In this document: positions 43,074 to 51,241 of the stretch, piece by piece | Position numbering within the stretch: position 1 is the first letter of the stretch | Layout of the letters: each line of letters begins with the position of its first letter | Assembly (NCBI GenBank): GCA_965199865.1 | Contig: CBDATU010000020.1 | Span: 248,001-312,000, forward strand | Reading direction: 5' to 3' | Source: JAPOUP01 sp965199865 | Lineage (GTDB): Bacteria; Pseudomonadota; Alphaproteobacteria; Rhodobacterales; Rhodobacteraceae | Length of the DNA stretch: 64,000 nt | Program-made: the position numbers and the translations under genes | Notes under the pieces: generated by a model | Told to the model about the DNA's origin: nothing | What the model saw: the letters and a program-made list of their open reading frames with translations, nothing else | Databases searched by the model: none

Positions 43074-43780
43074 ACCGCAACCCCGAAATAGGCTGCGGTG
43101 ATTTCATCGCGGCTCACATCCCCGGTGCGGCCCTCAAGGGACACGCGCCCTTCCTGCAGGCAATAGACCCGTGATGAAACGGATAGCGCACGGGAAATGT
43201 CCTGTTCCACCAGCATTGCGGTCATACCTTCACCGATGATGCCGGGAAGGGCTCTGTAGAGATCGCCGATCACGACTGGAGCGAGACCAAGGCTGATCTC
43301 GTCGAACAGAATCAACTCCGGGTTGGCCATCAGCGCGCGCCCGATCGCCACCATCTGCTGCTGCCCGCCCGAAAGCGACGTCGACTGCTGACCCTTCCTC
43401 TCGCCCAGGATGGGGAAGAGGTCATAGACCTTTTCCAGCGACCACGGTCCTGGCCGCGCTGTCTTTCCACCCACCAAAAGGTTTTCCTCTACAGTCAGTG
43501 ACGGAAAAAGCTGTCGCCCTTCCGGCACCAGGGCGATGCCCAAACGCACGACCTGATCCGCACGCAGCGCACCGATCGGCTGACCCCTGAATTCGATTTC
43601 ACTTGATCGGTTGCTGATAAGGCCACAGATCGATCGCATTAATGTCGACTTGCCAGCTCCATTGGCACCAATGATCGCGACGACCTCGCCAGCCTCAATC
43701 CTCAGCTCAATGTCAAAGAGAGCCTGAAAATCTCCGTAGAAAGCGTTGAGTCCATTGAGAGCAAGCAAGGCGTCAGGCAT
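43070..43780 (-). CDS. livF: LivF-type ABC transporter ATPase
   Basis: 236 residues, standard LivF length. Walker A is GANGAGKST, the Q-loop lies near LVPEGRQLFP, the signature is LSGGQQQM, Walker B is LILFDEISLGLAP. It powers the fused permease on the cytoplasmic face, and its genes on both sides overlap it. Confidence 0.95.
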   Translation of the reverse strand: MPDALLALNGLNAFYGDFQALFDIELRIEAGEVVAIIGANGAGKSTLMRSICGLISNRSSEIEFRGQPIGALRADQVVRLGIALVPEGRQLFPSLTVEENLLVGGKTARPGPWSLEKVYDLFPILGERKGQQSTSLSGGQQQMVAIGRALMANPELILFDEISLGLAPVVIGDLYRALPGIIGEGMTAMLVEQDISRALSVSSRVYCLQEGRVSLEGRTGDVSRDEITAAYFGVAV

Positions 43781-44516
43781 CCGGGTCTACTCCCAGATAG
43801 ATTTCCCTGACCTGTTCGCTTTCCATGATGGTCCTTGGGGGCCCTTCGGCGATCTTCCTGCCAAAGTCGATGACAATGAGCTTCTGAACGACTGCCAGCA
43901 GGGCGTGAACGACATGCTCAATCCAGATGATCGTGGTCCCGGTGGCGTGAACATGTTTGATCGTTTCGATCAGTTCGACACATTCGGCGTCCGTTAGTCC
44001 GCCGGCGATTTCATCAAGCAGGAGCAGTCTGGGTCTGGCCGACAGGGCCCGCGCCATCTCCAGCCTCTTTCGTTCGAGTAACGTGAGTGAGGCAGCACGG
44101 ACATTTGACTTCAGCAGAAGCCCCGTTGCCTCCAGAACCCCCAGCACATGGGTTTCGGCCTCGCGCCCGCTGAGATTCGCACCCTGGGTGGCGCCAACCA
44201 ATGCGTTTTCAAACACGGTCATGCCCCCGAAGGGCTGCGGTATCTGAAACGACCGCGAGATACCCAGTTTGCAACGCTGAGCGGTTGATAGTCCGGTTAT
44301 GTCGATGCCATCAAAGCTGATCCGACCACCATCCGGTTTGAGCGCCCCCGTGATCAGGTTGAAAAGTGAGGTCTTGCCGGCTCCGTTTGGTCCGAGGATA
44401 CCAACCGCCGTGCCAGCCTGGACGTCAAAACCTGTCTCGTCGGCGACCACCACGGCACCGAAGGATTTGCTTAGACCTGAGACCGACAGCAGAGCTGGCA
44501 AGACCCCTGACCTCAA
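43773..44516 (-). CDS. livG: LivG-type ABC transporter ATPase
   Basis: 247 residues. Walker A is GPNGAGKTS, Walker B LLLLDEIAGGLTD. The signature region reads LTLLERKRLEMARAL in place of LSGGQ-like text, as is common in LivG. It overlaps the binding-protein gene by 4 nt and livF by 8 nt and pairs with LivF. Confidence 0.93.
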   Translation of the reverse strand: MRSGVLPALLSVSGLSKSFGAVVVADETGFDVQAGTAVGILGPNGAGKTSLFNLITGALKPDGGRISFDGIDITGLSTAQRCKLGISRSFQIPQPFGGMTVFENALVGATQGANLSGREAETHVLGVLEATGLLLKSNVRAASLTLLERKRLEMARALSARPRLLLLDEIAGGLTDAECVELIETIKHVHATGTTIIWIEHVVHALLAVVQKLIVIDFGRKIAEGPPRTIMESEQVREIYLGVDPDA

Positions 44517-45784
44517 TTAAGCAGCTTCAGTTCCCCACCGACCGGAATCTGAGGCGCGTGGTCATTGGTGATGACAACAAGCTCGAATGCGTCACCCGAC
44601 TTCTGCCACTGACCTGCGACCAATGGCGTTTTCGTGACATTCGGAACCGGCCCATTGGCCCAGTTCACATCACCGACAATCGTCGACAGATTCGTCGACC
44701 TGATCGCGTCGACAATCGCCGCGGGATCGTCCAGATCGGCCGCACGTGAGATGACGTCTCGCGTCACCTCAAACAGGGCGTGCTTAAACCCGATGGGCTG
44801 GGTCCACGGACGTCCGCTGGCCGCGCTGTAGCCATCGGCCAGGACCCTGGCGCTGTCGCCGGTCAGCGACGAACTAAACGGGTGCGACGGCGTCCACCAG
44901 ATCTCGGAAGTCAGACCGTCGCCCCGGTCGCCGAGCGACTCGATCACGGACGGGAACAGCAGGGCCTTGCCGATCGTAACGACCTTGGGCCGGAAATCCT
45001 GCTGTGCCGCCTGGCTCCAGAATGTTGCGAAATCAGGTGGGATCATGTTGCCAGTGACGATCTCGCAGCCCGCCTCCTTAAACGCGCTGATATAGTTTGA
45101 GAAATCGTCGTTCAGGGGCTGGTAGCGACCGGGATCCACAAGTTCGAATCCATTCGCCGCCAGTGGCGCCGGGAAGCCAAGCTCGGGATGACCCCATGCG
45201 TTGCCATCGGCATCGTTCGGGAACAGGCCCGCGACCGTCTTTGCGGCACCAGACATGTTCCAGAGGCTCAGGAAGTTCGCGATCACGTCTTCCAGACCCC
45301 AGAAGAAGTGATAGGTGTATTCGAATCCTTCTGCGGGATTGCCGTTACGGCCGAAGAAATACGGCTGCCACGGGCAGTCTGTCGTGATGCAGGGCACCTC
45401 ATTGATTTCCGCCTGGTCGGACACCGGATTCGTGGTGTCGGGTGTCGAAGCGGCAACGATGATGTCAACCTCATCACCTAGGATCAGATCGGCTGCGACC
45501 TCGGCGGCGCGGTTCGGATTTGACTGACTGTCTTTCGAGATGATCTCGACGCCGTAGCTCTTGCCGTTGTTTTCGATGCCACCCACGAAAGCGGCTTCTA
45601 TACCAGCCAGCACATACTCATCCGCCTCCGCAAAGCCAGCCAGCGGGCCTGTACGAGGGCTGACATGACCAACACGAATCATCGGGTTCTGGGCATAGGC
45701 CCGCGTCGTGGTGAGAATCGCGGGTGTGGCCACGGATGCGGCGAGGCCCTTCAGAATCTGCCGTCTATTTGATGCAAACGTCAT
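44513..45784 (-). CDS. Liv-type periplasmic substrate-binding protein with Tat-like signal
   Basis: 423 residues. The N-terminus (NRRQILKGLAASVATPAILT) has twin arginines and a hydrophobic stretch ending at AYAQ, so export by Tat is likely. The mature protein has the type I periplasmic fold of the LivK/amide-binding family (IRVGHVSPRTGPLAGFAEAD). It delivers the substrate to the Liv permease. Confidence 0.92.
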   Translation of the reverse strand: MTFASNRRQILKGLAASVATPAILTTTRAYAQNPMIRVGHVSPRTGPLAGFAEADEYVLAGIEAAFVGGIENNGKSYGVEIISKDSQSNPNRAAEVAADLILGDEVDIIVAASTPDTTNPVSDQAEINEVPCITTDCPWQPYFFGRNGNPAEGFEYTYHFFWGLEDVIANFLSLWNMSGAAKTVAGLFPNDADGNAWGHPELGFPAPLAANGFELVDPGRYQPLNDDFSNYISAFKEAGCEIVTGNMIPPDFATFWSQAAQQDFRPKVVTIGKALLFPSVIESLGDRGDGLTSEIWWTPSHPFSSSLTGDSARVLADGYSAASGRPWTQPIGFKHALFEVTRDVISRAADLDDPAAIVDAIRSTNLSTIVGDVNWANGPVPNVTKTPLVAGQWQKSGDAFELVVITNDHAPQIPVGGELKLLN

Positions 45785-45807
45785 TTCTCTCTCCTCCCTG
45801 AGATCAG

Positions 45808-46734
45808 TTAATTGGGCAAGATCGCTTCCAGTTTCCTGAGATGTTCGGCGATACGGGCCTTCGAAGCCTCCAGATCACCACTTTGCCAGTCCCGAAAACC
45901 AGCACCTTCGGCCATTCCCGCGCGCCCCTGATCAAGCAGTTCCTGCAGATAGGGCGACGGCTCCGGCGTCGCTTCCAGATCGAACAATACCTGCCTCTGG
46001 ATGTCCTGTGTCAGCTCGATACCGACCAGATCGGCGTTCTCGAGCGGACCAAGGACCGCCAGCCGACGGCCAAAGCTCGCCTTAACGACATCATCCACCG
46101 CTTTGGCCGTGCAAATTCCGTTTTCGACAAGAGAAATCGCCTCGCGCCAGAGCGCATGCTGCAGCCGGTTTCCGATGAATCCCGGCACGTCCTTTTCGAC
46201 CATGACTGGCGTCTTGCCGACGTCTTTCAGCAGTTCAACAATGGCGTCCGCCCTAGCCTGGTCAGTCCACTCGGTTTTCACCACCTCGACAAGAGGGATC
46301 ATATGCGGCGGATTCCACCAATGGGTGCCGAGCGCCCGGTGGCGTGTGTGCAGTCCTTCCATAATCCTGGAGATCTGGATGACGGAAGTGTTCGATGCCA
46401 GAACCGCTTCCGCTGGAGCATGTGCCTCGACTTCCGCAAAAATCGACTGCTTGAGCCGCAATTTCTCCGGTACGGCCTCGAATATGAAACTTGCCTCTTT
46501 CACGGCAGATGGAACGTCGTCGAAGAGTTCGAGCCTATCGAGCACCCTTTCCACTTCACCATCGGTCGCACCAAGCAGATGCAGGCTCTCCGAGATGCGC
46601 CCAGGTGTCGACCGCAGCATGGCCTCAACCGAATCGACGATTGCCACGTAATGACCAGCCCGCGCGAAGGTGAGGGCAATTCCGTGCCCCATCAGACCTG
46701 CGCCAATGACAGCGATCTTCTGGCATCCGTCCAT
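45808..46734 (-). CDS. 3-hydroxyacyl-CoA dehydrogenase-family NAD enzyme
   Basis: 308 residues. The Rossmann motif is IAVIGAGLMGHGIALTFARA. Catalytic-domain marks are LASNTSVIQIS, THWWNPPHMIPLVEVV with the catalytic His, and DVPGFIGNRLQHALWREA. The size and text fit the L-gulonate/L-carnitine/hydroxyacid branch of the family. It probably oxidises a beta-hydroxy acid to the beta-keto acid that BKACE then cleaves. It lies 23 nt before the transporter genes. Confidence 0.88.
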   Translation of the reverse strand: MDGCQKIAVIGAGLMGHGIALTFARAGHYVAIVDSVEAMLRSTPGRISESLHLLGATDGEVERVLDRLELFDDVPSAVKEASFIFEAVPEKLRLKQSIFAEVEAHAPAEAVLASNTSVIQISRIMEGLHTRHRALGTHWWNPPHMIPLVEVVKTEWTDQARADAIVELLKDVGKTPVMVEKDVPGFIGNRLQHALWREAISLVENGICTAKAVDDVVKASFGRRLAVLGPLENADLVGIELTQDIQRQVLFDLEATPEPSPYLQELLDQGRAGMAEGAGFRDWQSGDLEASKARIAEHLRKLEAILPN

Positions 46735-46736
46735 GA

Positions 46737-47522
46737 TCAGCCCGCTGTGTAGCCGCCATCGGCATACAGAATATGGCCGGTGTAGAAGTCGGAAGCGCGC
46801 GAACTCAGGAACAGCAGTGGACCTGCAAGATCCTCAGGCTCTCCGAGACGTCCCTTGGGCACACGGGCCAGAAAGCCGTTCCGGACGGCGGTTGCCTGTT
46901 CCGTTTCCTCGAACATCCAAGCCGTGAGAGGCGACCGAAATACCGTGGGTGCGATCGCATTGACGGTGATGCCGGTGGGACCAAGCTCACATCCCAATGC
47001 CTTTGTTATCCCATCAACAGCGGCCTTGGAGGCGCAATAGGCCGTATAGCCCGCCGGATGGCCCAATAGACCACGCGCGGAAGACATGAGCACAATTTTT
47101 CCACTGTCACCCTGCAGTTTCATCTGCCGCGCTGCGGCGCGGGACATCATCCAGCTCTGGGTGACATTTGCGTCCATCACCGCCTCAAAGGTCGAAACCT
47201 CCATTTCGTCAATCCTGGCGACTCTGTTCATCCCGGAAGCAACCACCAGGATGTCCAGCCGCCCAAAGGTTTCAACGGTCTTCGCAACCATATCGTTGCA
47301 TGCAGCTTCGCTGTCCGGGCGACCGTTTATCTGCAGCGTCTCGCCCTGGCAGCGTCCGGCAGCCTCATCCATCGCGTCGGCATTGCCCGCAGCAAGCGCC
47401 ACCTTACAGCCCGCTCCCGAAAGACATTCCGCAGCCACTGCCCCGAAAGCACCGGAAGCACCTGTGATAAGCGCCACCTTGCCTGAGACATCGAAGTAGG
47501 AGAGTGGGTTGGCAAGGCTCAT
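46737..47522 (-). CDS. Short-chain dehydrogenase/reductase
   Basis: 261 residues with TGASGAFG for the cofactor, VVASGMNR in place of NNAG, the catalytic Ser in LMSSARG and the YCASK Tyr-Lys. The C-terminal YADGGYTAG is typical. It overlaps the cupin gene start by 4 nt and ends 2 nt before the hydroxyacid dehydrogenase. It likely carries out another redox step of the same pathway. Confidence 0.9.
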   Translation of the reverse strand: MSLANPLSYFDVSGKVALITGASGAFGAVAAECLSGAGCKVALAAGNADAMDEAAGRCQGETLQINGRPDSEAACNDMVAKTVETFGRLDILVVASGMNRVARIDEMEVSTFEAVMDANVTQSWMMSRAAARQMKLQGDSGKIVLMSSARGLLGHPAGYTAYCASKAAVDGITKALGCELGPTGITVNAIAPTVFRSPLTAWMFEETEQATAVRNGFLARVPKGRLGEPEDLAGPLLFLSSRASDFYTGHILYADGGYTAG

Positions 47523-47872
47523 TTCGGGCGCCCCCCTTCAGGATATGGAATGATCACGAGCATCCTGCAGACATGGTTCGATCTGTTCTCAATCCGTCGC
47601 TCCTGCCCCGGTGGCACGGTACAGCTATCCAGGGGTCCAAGGACTTCAATCCTACCGTTCCATTCGATGGTCATTTCGCCTTCCAGGACAACATAGACCT
47701 TTTCGAATGGGGTCGAATCCGGACCAGCGCCGCCGCCAGGCAGGAACTGCGAAAGGCCGACCCATTGGTTTTCCGGGCCGCCATCCTCAAACCCCTGAAG
47801 CCTAAGTCCTGAGACACCCCAATGGTTTGGGGCGTCATAGGACTGTGCATCCGCGAAGCGTCTGATCAGCAT
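47519..47872 (-). CDS. Cupin-domain protein
   Basis: 117 residues, a single small beta-barrel. The motif GPDSTPFEKVYVVLEGEMTI followed by CTVPPGQERRIEN follows cupin motifs 1 and 2, although the usual His pair of motif 1 is lost (no H-x-H), so the metal site looks weakened. It may be a ligand-binding or isomerase subunit of the pathway. Overlapping starts and stops on both sides place it firmly in the operon. Confidence 0.85.
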   Translation of the reverse strand: MLIRRFADAQSYDAPNHWGVSGLRLQGFEDGGPENQWVGLSQFLPGGGAGPDSTPFEKVYVVLEGEMTIEWNGRIEVLGPLDSCTVPPGQERRIENRSNHVCRMLVIIPYPEGGRPK

Positions 47873-48711
47873 CAGAATGCCTCCCCGGCCTCAATGCGGT
47901 ACTGCTGCTTTCTATCCATCATCGCGACGAGACGAATGATGCAGCCATCGCCCCGGTCCCAGTTCCAGGGAAAGAAAGCGAATGTCACGCGTTTGCCCGT
48001 GACCCGGTCCAGATCACCTCCGACATTCTCGATGCCCAGGATTCCGTTCGAGAACAGCTTGTTGTGTACCGGCTCCCATTCCGGGAAGTCGACCTCCCAA
48101 GGGGTACCCCCGGACCATTCGAGATATTCCTTCTCAAGATGCGGCAGGATCGGCCCGTTCCGCTGGGGACCAATCGCCGTAGCCAGCGGGTGGTCGTTCG
48201 CCTGCGTATCATGGCCCACGACCTTGACCTGCCTATCGATCATCCAGTCGGCAGCCGAAGGAACGAGACCCGGGCAGTATGGGAAGTAGTCGCCATCTTC
48301 GTATTGTTTATGCCAGCCCGTGTTGATGATCAGCACATCGTTGGGGCGGATGGCGTGCCCACAGGCCTTTTCAAGGTCATCCGCCGTGATCTGTTCCCAT
48401 TTCTTCTTGGGAATACTGACCACGATTCCAGAACCAAAGAAGTGAGGCAGGGGAACCTCGTCGATGAACGGTGTGCCCTGGACAACATGCGCTGGAGCGT
48501 CGATATGCGTCGTGACATGCATGGTGGTGGTGATCGTCTGTGACAGCACGCCCGACTTTGCCATGTAATGCTTCCGATCGATCTGGACGTCCGCGAAATA
48601 CGGCCAGTTCGGACACTGGAAACCATAGCGATGGCTGAGGTTCACGAACTCCAGCCCCATGTCGTTATCGTCATTGGCCTGAAACTCAATGCCGCGGATG
48701 GTGACGCTCAT
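47872..48711 (-). CDS. Cyclase-family hydrolase (kynurenine-formamidase-like)
   Basis: 279 residues from ATG 48711, chosen because gggaggaattg precedes it. The metal-binding HxTHxDAPxH motif is visible as MHVTTHIDAPAHV, with the second-part residues in VVGHDTQAND. The family hydrolyses amide, lactone or formamide bonds of small molecules. It is the first gene of the 48711-39408 operon and divergent from the IclR gene. Confidence 0.88.
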   Translation of the reverse strand: MSVTIRGIEFQANDDNDMGLEFVNLSHRYGFQCPNWPYFADVQIDRKHYMAKSGVLSQTITTTMHVTTHIDAPAHVVQGTPFIDEVPLPHFFGSGIVVSIPKKKWEQITADDLEKACGHAIRPNDVLIINTGWHKQYEDGDYFPYCPGLVPSAADWMIDRQVKVVGHDTQANDHPLATAIGPQRNGPILPHLEKEYLEWSGGTPWEVDFPEWEPVHNKLFSNGILGIENVGGDLDRVTGKRVTFAFFPWNWDRGDGCIIRLVAMMDRKQQYRIEAGEAF

Positions 48712-48750
48712 CAATTCCTCCCGGTGGTGATCCATTGTTCCGCATGATAG

Positions 48751-48840
48751 TACATATGTATTGCATTGCGGTCAACCCTTGATCAGGAATTCTTCTTGCC
48801 CTACGCTGGATGCACACGTGGTCTGTCAGTCATACGTATG
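48751..48840. promoter_or_regulatory. Divergent control region with two 10-bp palindromes
   Basis: Between the cyclase gene and the IclR gene lie TACATATGTA (48751-48760) and CATACGTATG (48831-48840), both perfect palindromes with a shared alternating A/T-T/A style. They are good candidates for IclR binding sites that control both directions. The second is close to the regulator's start. Confidence 0.45.
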
Positions 48841-48850
48841 GAGAGAAAGT

Positions 48851-49597
48851 TTGGACGGTCAGGAAATCTCAAGGAATCAGGGAATTCAGGTCATATCCCG
48901 TGCGGCGGACATCCTTAGGCTGCTGGGCAGGGAGACGGGTGGCCTTAGCCTGGGACAGATCGCCAGTCGGGTGGATCTGCCCCGCTCCACGGTACAGCGG
49001 ATTGTTTTCGCGCTTTCGACCGAAGGCCTTGTTTCCACTGAAATGGGCAATGGCGGCATCAGGCTTGGGCCCGAGATTCAGAGTCTCGCCCAAGCGAGCG
49101 CATTGGATATCAAGGACAGGTTACGCCCGGTGATGAGGCGGATTTCGGAAGAAACCGGCGAGACGGTGGACCTCGCGGTTCTGGAAGGCCGCCGGATGCG
49201 TTTCATTGACCAGATCGTCGGTAGTCAGCGGCTTCGCGCGGTTTCGAGCATTGGCGACACCTTTCCGCTGGCAACGACCGCCAATGGCAAGGCGGCCCTC
49301 GCCTGTCTGGATCCTGTAGACGCCATGAAACTGATCATCGCCGAGATGGAAGGCCGGCCAAGCAATACCAGATCCCGTTCTGACGTCCTTGCGGAGATTG
49401 AGAGCATTCGGCAAGGTGCCCTGGCTCGTGACGTGAATGAGCATACCGAGGGGATCAGCGCTCTGGGGTATGCGATCCGGGAGCCAAATGGCGACATCTA
49501 TGCGATTTCGGTTCCAGTTCCGAGTTCTCGATTTGAGCGGATCGGGGATGCCCTCTCAAAGACAATCGAAGCATGCCGGGCTAACGCAGGGCACTAG
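48851..49597 (+). CDS. IclR-family transcriptional regulator
   Basis: About 248 residues from TTG 48851, chosen because ggagag lies 6 nt before it and the family N-terminus follows (NQGIQVISRAADILRLLGRE). The helix-turn-helix is SLGQIASRVDLPRSTVQRIV. The C-terminal effector domain has DLAVLEGRRMRFIDQI and FPLATTANGKAALA. It is divergent from the catabolic operon and most likely regulates it. An upstream in-frame ATG (48761) would add 30 unrelated residues and is less likely. Confidence 0.9.
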   Translation: MDGQEISRNQGIQVISRAADILRLLGRETGGLSLGQIASRVDLPRSTVQRIVFALSTEGLVSTEMGNGGIRLGPEIQSLAQASALDIKDRLRPVMRRISEETGETVDLAVLEGRRMRFIDQIVGSQRLRAVSSIGDTFPLATTANGKAALACLDPVDAMKLIIAEMEGRPSNTRSRSDVLAEIESIRQGALARDVNEHTEGISALGYAIREPNGDIYAISVPVPSSRFERIGDALSKTIEACRANAGH

Positions 49598-50281
49598 CCC
49601 GGATATAGCCCCGCCGGATTACCGCTTTCGGCTCTAAAGGCCGGAATCCGCAGCCGGCGGCAGGCCGACGTCAGATTCGGGTCAAGGGGAACCAGGTCAC
49701 CTTACTCGGCAACCTGCTGACGAAGTTCATGGAACGACAGTACAAAATTGTCCCTTTCGTTCAAACGTCTACTAGAGATAGAGGCAGGACCAGAACCTTC
49801 GCCCACACCCAGAGTGAGGACATCGGCTGCCGCACGGACATCATCCGGATTGGGCGAACCTGGTCGGCATCGGTTGGGTTGTGTTTATACATGAAGTCCG
49901 ATGAGGAACCGCGGCAGAGACGGGGCATTACATCCCGTCGCCGCCGTTGGTTCGAGCAAGTCTGGCACCCTTATTGGGGCATCGGAAACAGGCTGCACTA
50001 GTTGCTGGACGTGACTTTCCGGGACATTGACAGCCGTATGTGGAAAGACCAAGCTTGGAGAATCCTTCTTGTTGGCAGACGCATGGCGATGGACCTGCCC
50101 ACCCGGGCGAAGGACCGATGATCCATCCGCCAAATAAGCGGGAATACGGACTGGAACGACGGTCTCCCGCTCCGCATCCTTAGGTAAATCGTGAAAACCT
50201 TGGATAGGTTGTGCGAACCTTCGCCTTCACTGCAAACTAAGGCTACCTTGGGTGAATTCCTACCCATCAAGGAACAGGCCC
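49598..50281. other. Gene-poor stretch after the IclR gene
   Basis: 684 nt without a supportable gene. The only longer frames overlap each other on opposite strands and carry no family motif. Composition shifts between GC-rich and A/T-rich pieces, as in DNA worn down by insertions. The last bases hold the promoter region of the FitA gene. Confidence 0.4.
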
Positions 50282-50527
50282 ATGGCACGCGTCACCATTC
50301 ACAACATTGATGACGAAGTAAAGATGCGGCCGCGCACGCGCGCCGCCGGACACAGTCATTCGATGGAAGACGAGGTTCGGATCATCTTGCGCGAAGCCGT
50401 GAGGGAAGGCGGGACCGGGCCTCAGGATCTGGCAAAATTCACAGCCGAATGCTTCGCACCCCTTGGTGGTGTCAATCTGGAACTACCGCTACTTGGACCA
50501 ATGCGCAGGCCACCTGATTTCACCTGA
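50282..50527 (+). CDS. FitA/VapB-like antitoxin
   Basis: 81 residues from ATG 50282 (an upstream in-frame start is unlikely because MARVTIHNIDDEV is the usual beginning). The ribbon-helix-helix MARVTIHNIDDEVKMRPRTR, then SMEDEVRIILREAV matches FitA. The C-terminal half should cover the toxin's active site. It is followed 9 nt later by the damaged toxin gene. Confidence 0.82.
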   Translation: MARVTIHNIDDEVKMRPRTRAAGHSHSMEDEVRIILREAVREGGTGPQDLAKFTAECFAPLGGVNLELPLLGPMRRPPDFT

Positions 50528-50536
50528 ACGGTCCAA

Positions 50537-50943
50537 ATGTATGGTATTGATACGATTGTCGCGTCCGAACTCCTGCACACTGAGCCGACACCCGCCGTAG
50601 AGGCGTGGATTTCAAAACGCGATGCAAAGGATCTGTATCTGACTGCGGTGAGAGAAGAGAAACCGATTTATGGCATCTCGATCACGCCAGCAGGCAGACG
50701 GCGAAACGCATTGGAACTGGTGTTGAATCAGTGCCTAAACCACGGCTTCGTTGGCCGGCACCTGCCGTTTGACACTGCCTCTGCCCGGGCTTATGCGGAG
50801 ACCGCATCAAGCCGCCGCACGGCGGATCACTCAATCGTTAGGGATTGTCAAATCGCCGCAATTTCCCGGTCATGTAGTACCGTGTTGTTAGGCGCAATGT
50901 GCGCAATTCCAGAGATGTCGGTGTTGAGGTCTTCAACCCGTGA
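50537..50943 (+). pseudogene. FitB/VapC-like PIN toxin, frameshifted
   Basis: The frame starts MYGIDTIVASELLHTEPTPA, where working FitB proteins have LDTNVVSE (the Asp is kept, Asn is lost). It continues with ITPAGRRRNALELVL and FDTASARAYAETA. Near 50875-50885 the frame breaks. The expected end NVRNSRDVGVEVFNP lies one frame over and finishes at TGA 50941-50943. The middle stretch (TAVREEKPIYGI) also lacks the second acidic residue. An inactive toxin next to an intact antitoxin. Confidence 0.75.
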
Positions 50944-50964
50944 CTGAAGAAATCAGTGGAGAAA

Positions 50965-51003
50965 GGTCGTGTCGCGAGTTTGGTGGAAATTCGCGACACG
51001 ACC
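50965..51003. repeat. 39-bp relic made of IS256 terminal inverted repeats
   Basis: GGTCGTGTCGCGAGTTTGGT and the next nine bases equal the left end of the IS256 element at 53565. The last 13 bases (tcgcgacacgacc) are the outermost right end. The two tips are joined with nothing between, giving a perfect 13-bp hairpin. Confidence 0.7.
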
Positions 51004-51241
51004 TTAGACTGAGAAAGATGATTTTCAATCCTAATGTCCGCCTCAGAACAACATAGACATTCGCCTTGGCTTTCGATGCAGTTTGGTCCATGCGGTCATC
51101 TTCCGATCCGTCCGACCTGATCGAAGACATCTGACCGACGCAGCCGCGAATTCCGTTTTACGAGCGTGGTGAAAGCAACGACACGGCTTTATTGAAGGTC
51201 ACGACTCTTCGAACTTGGAACAAGAAAGTCTAAAAGAATTA

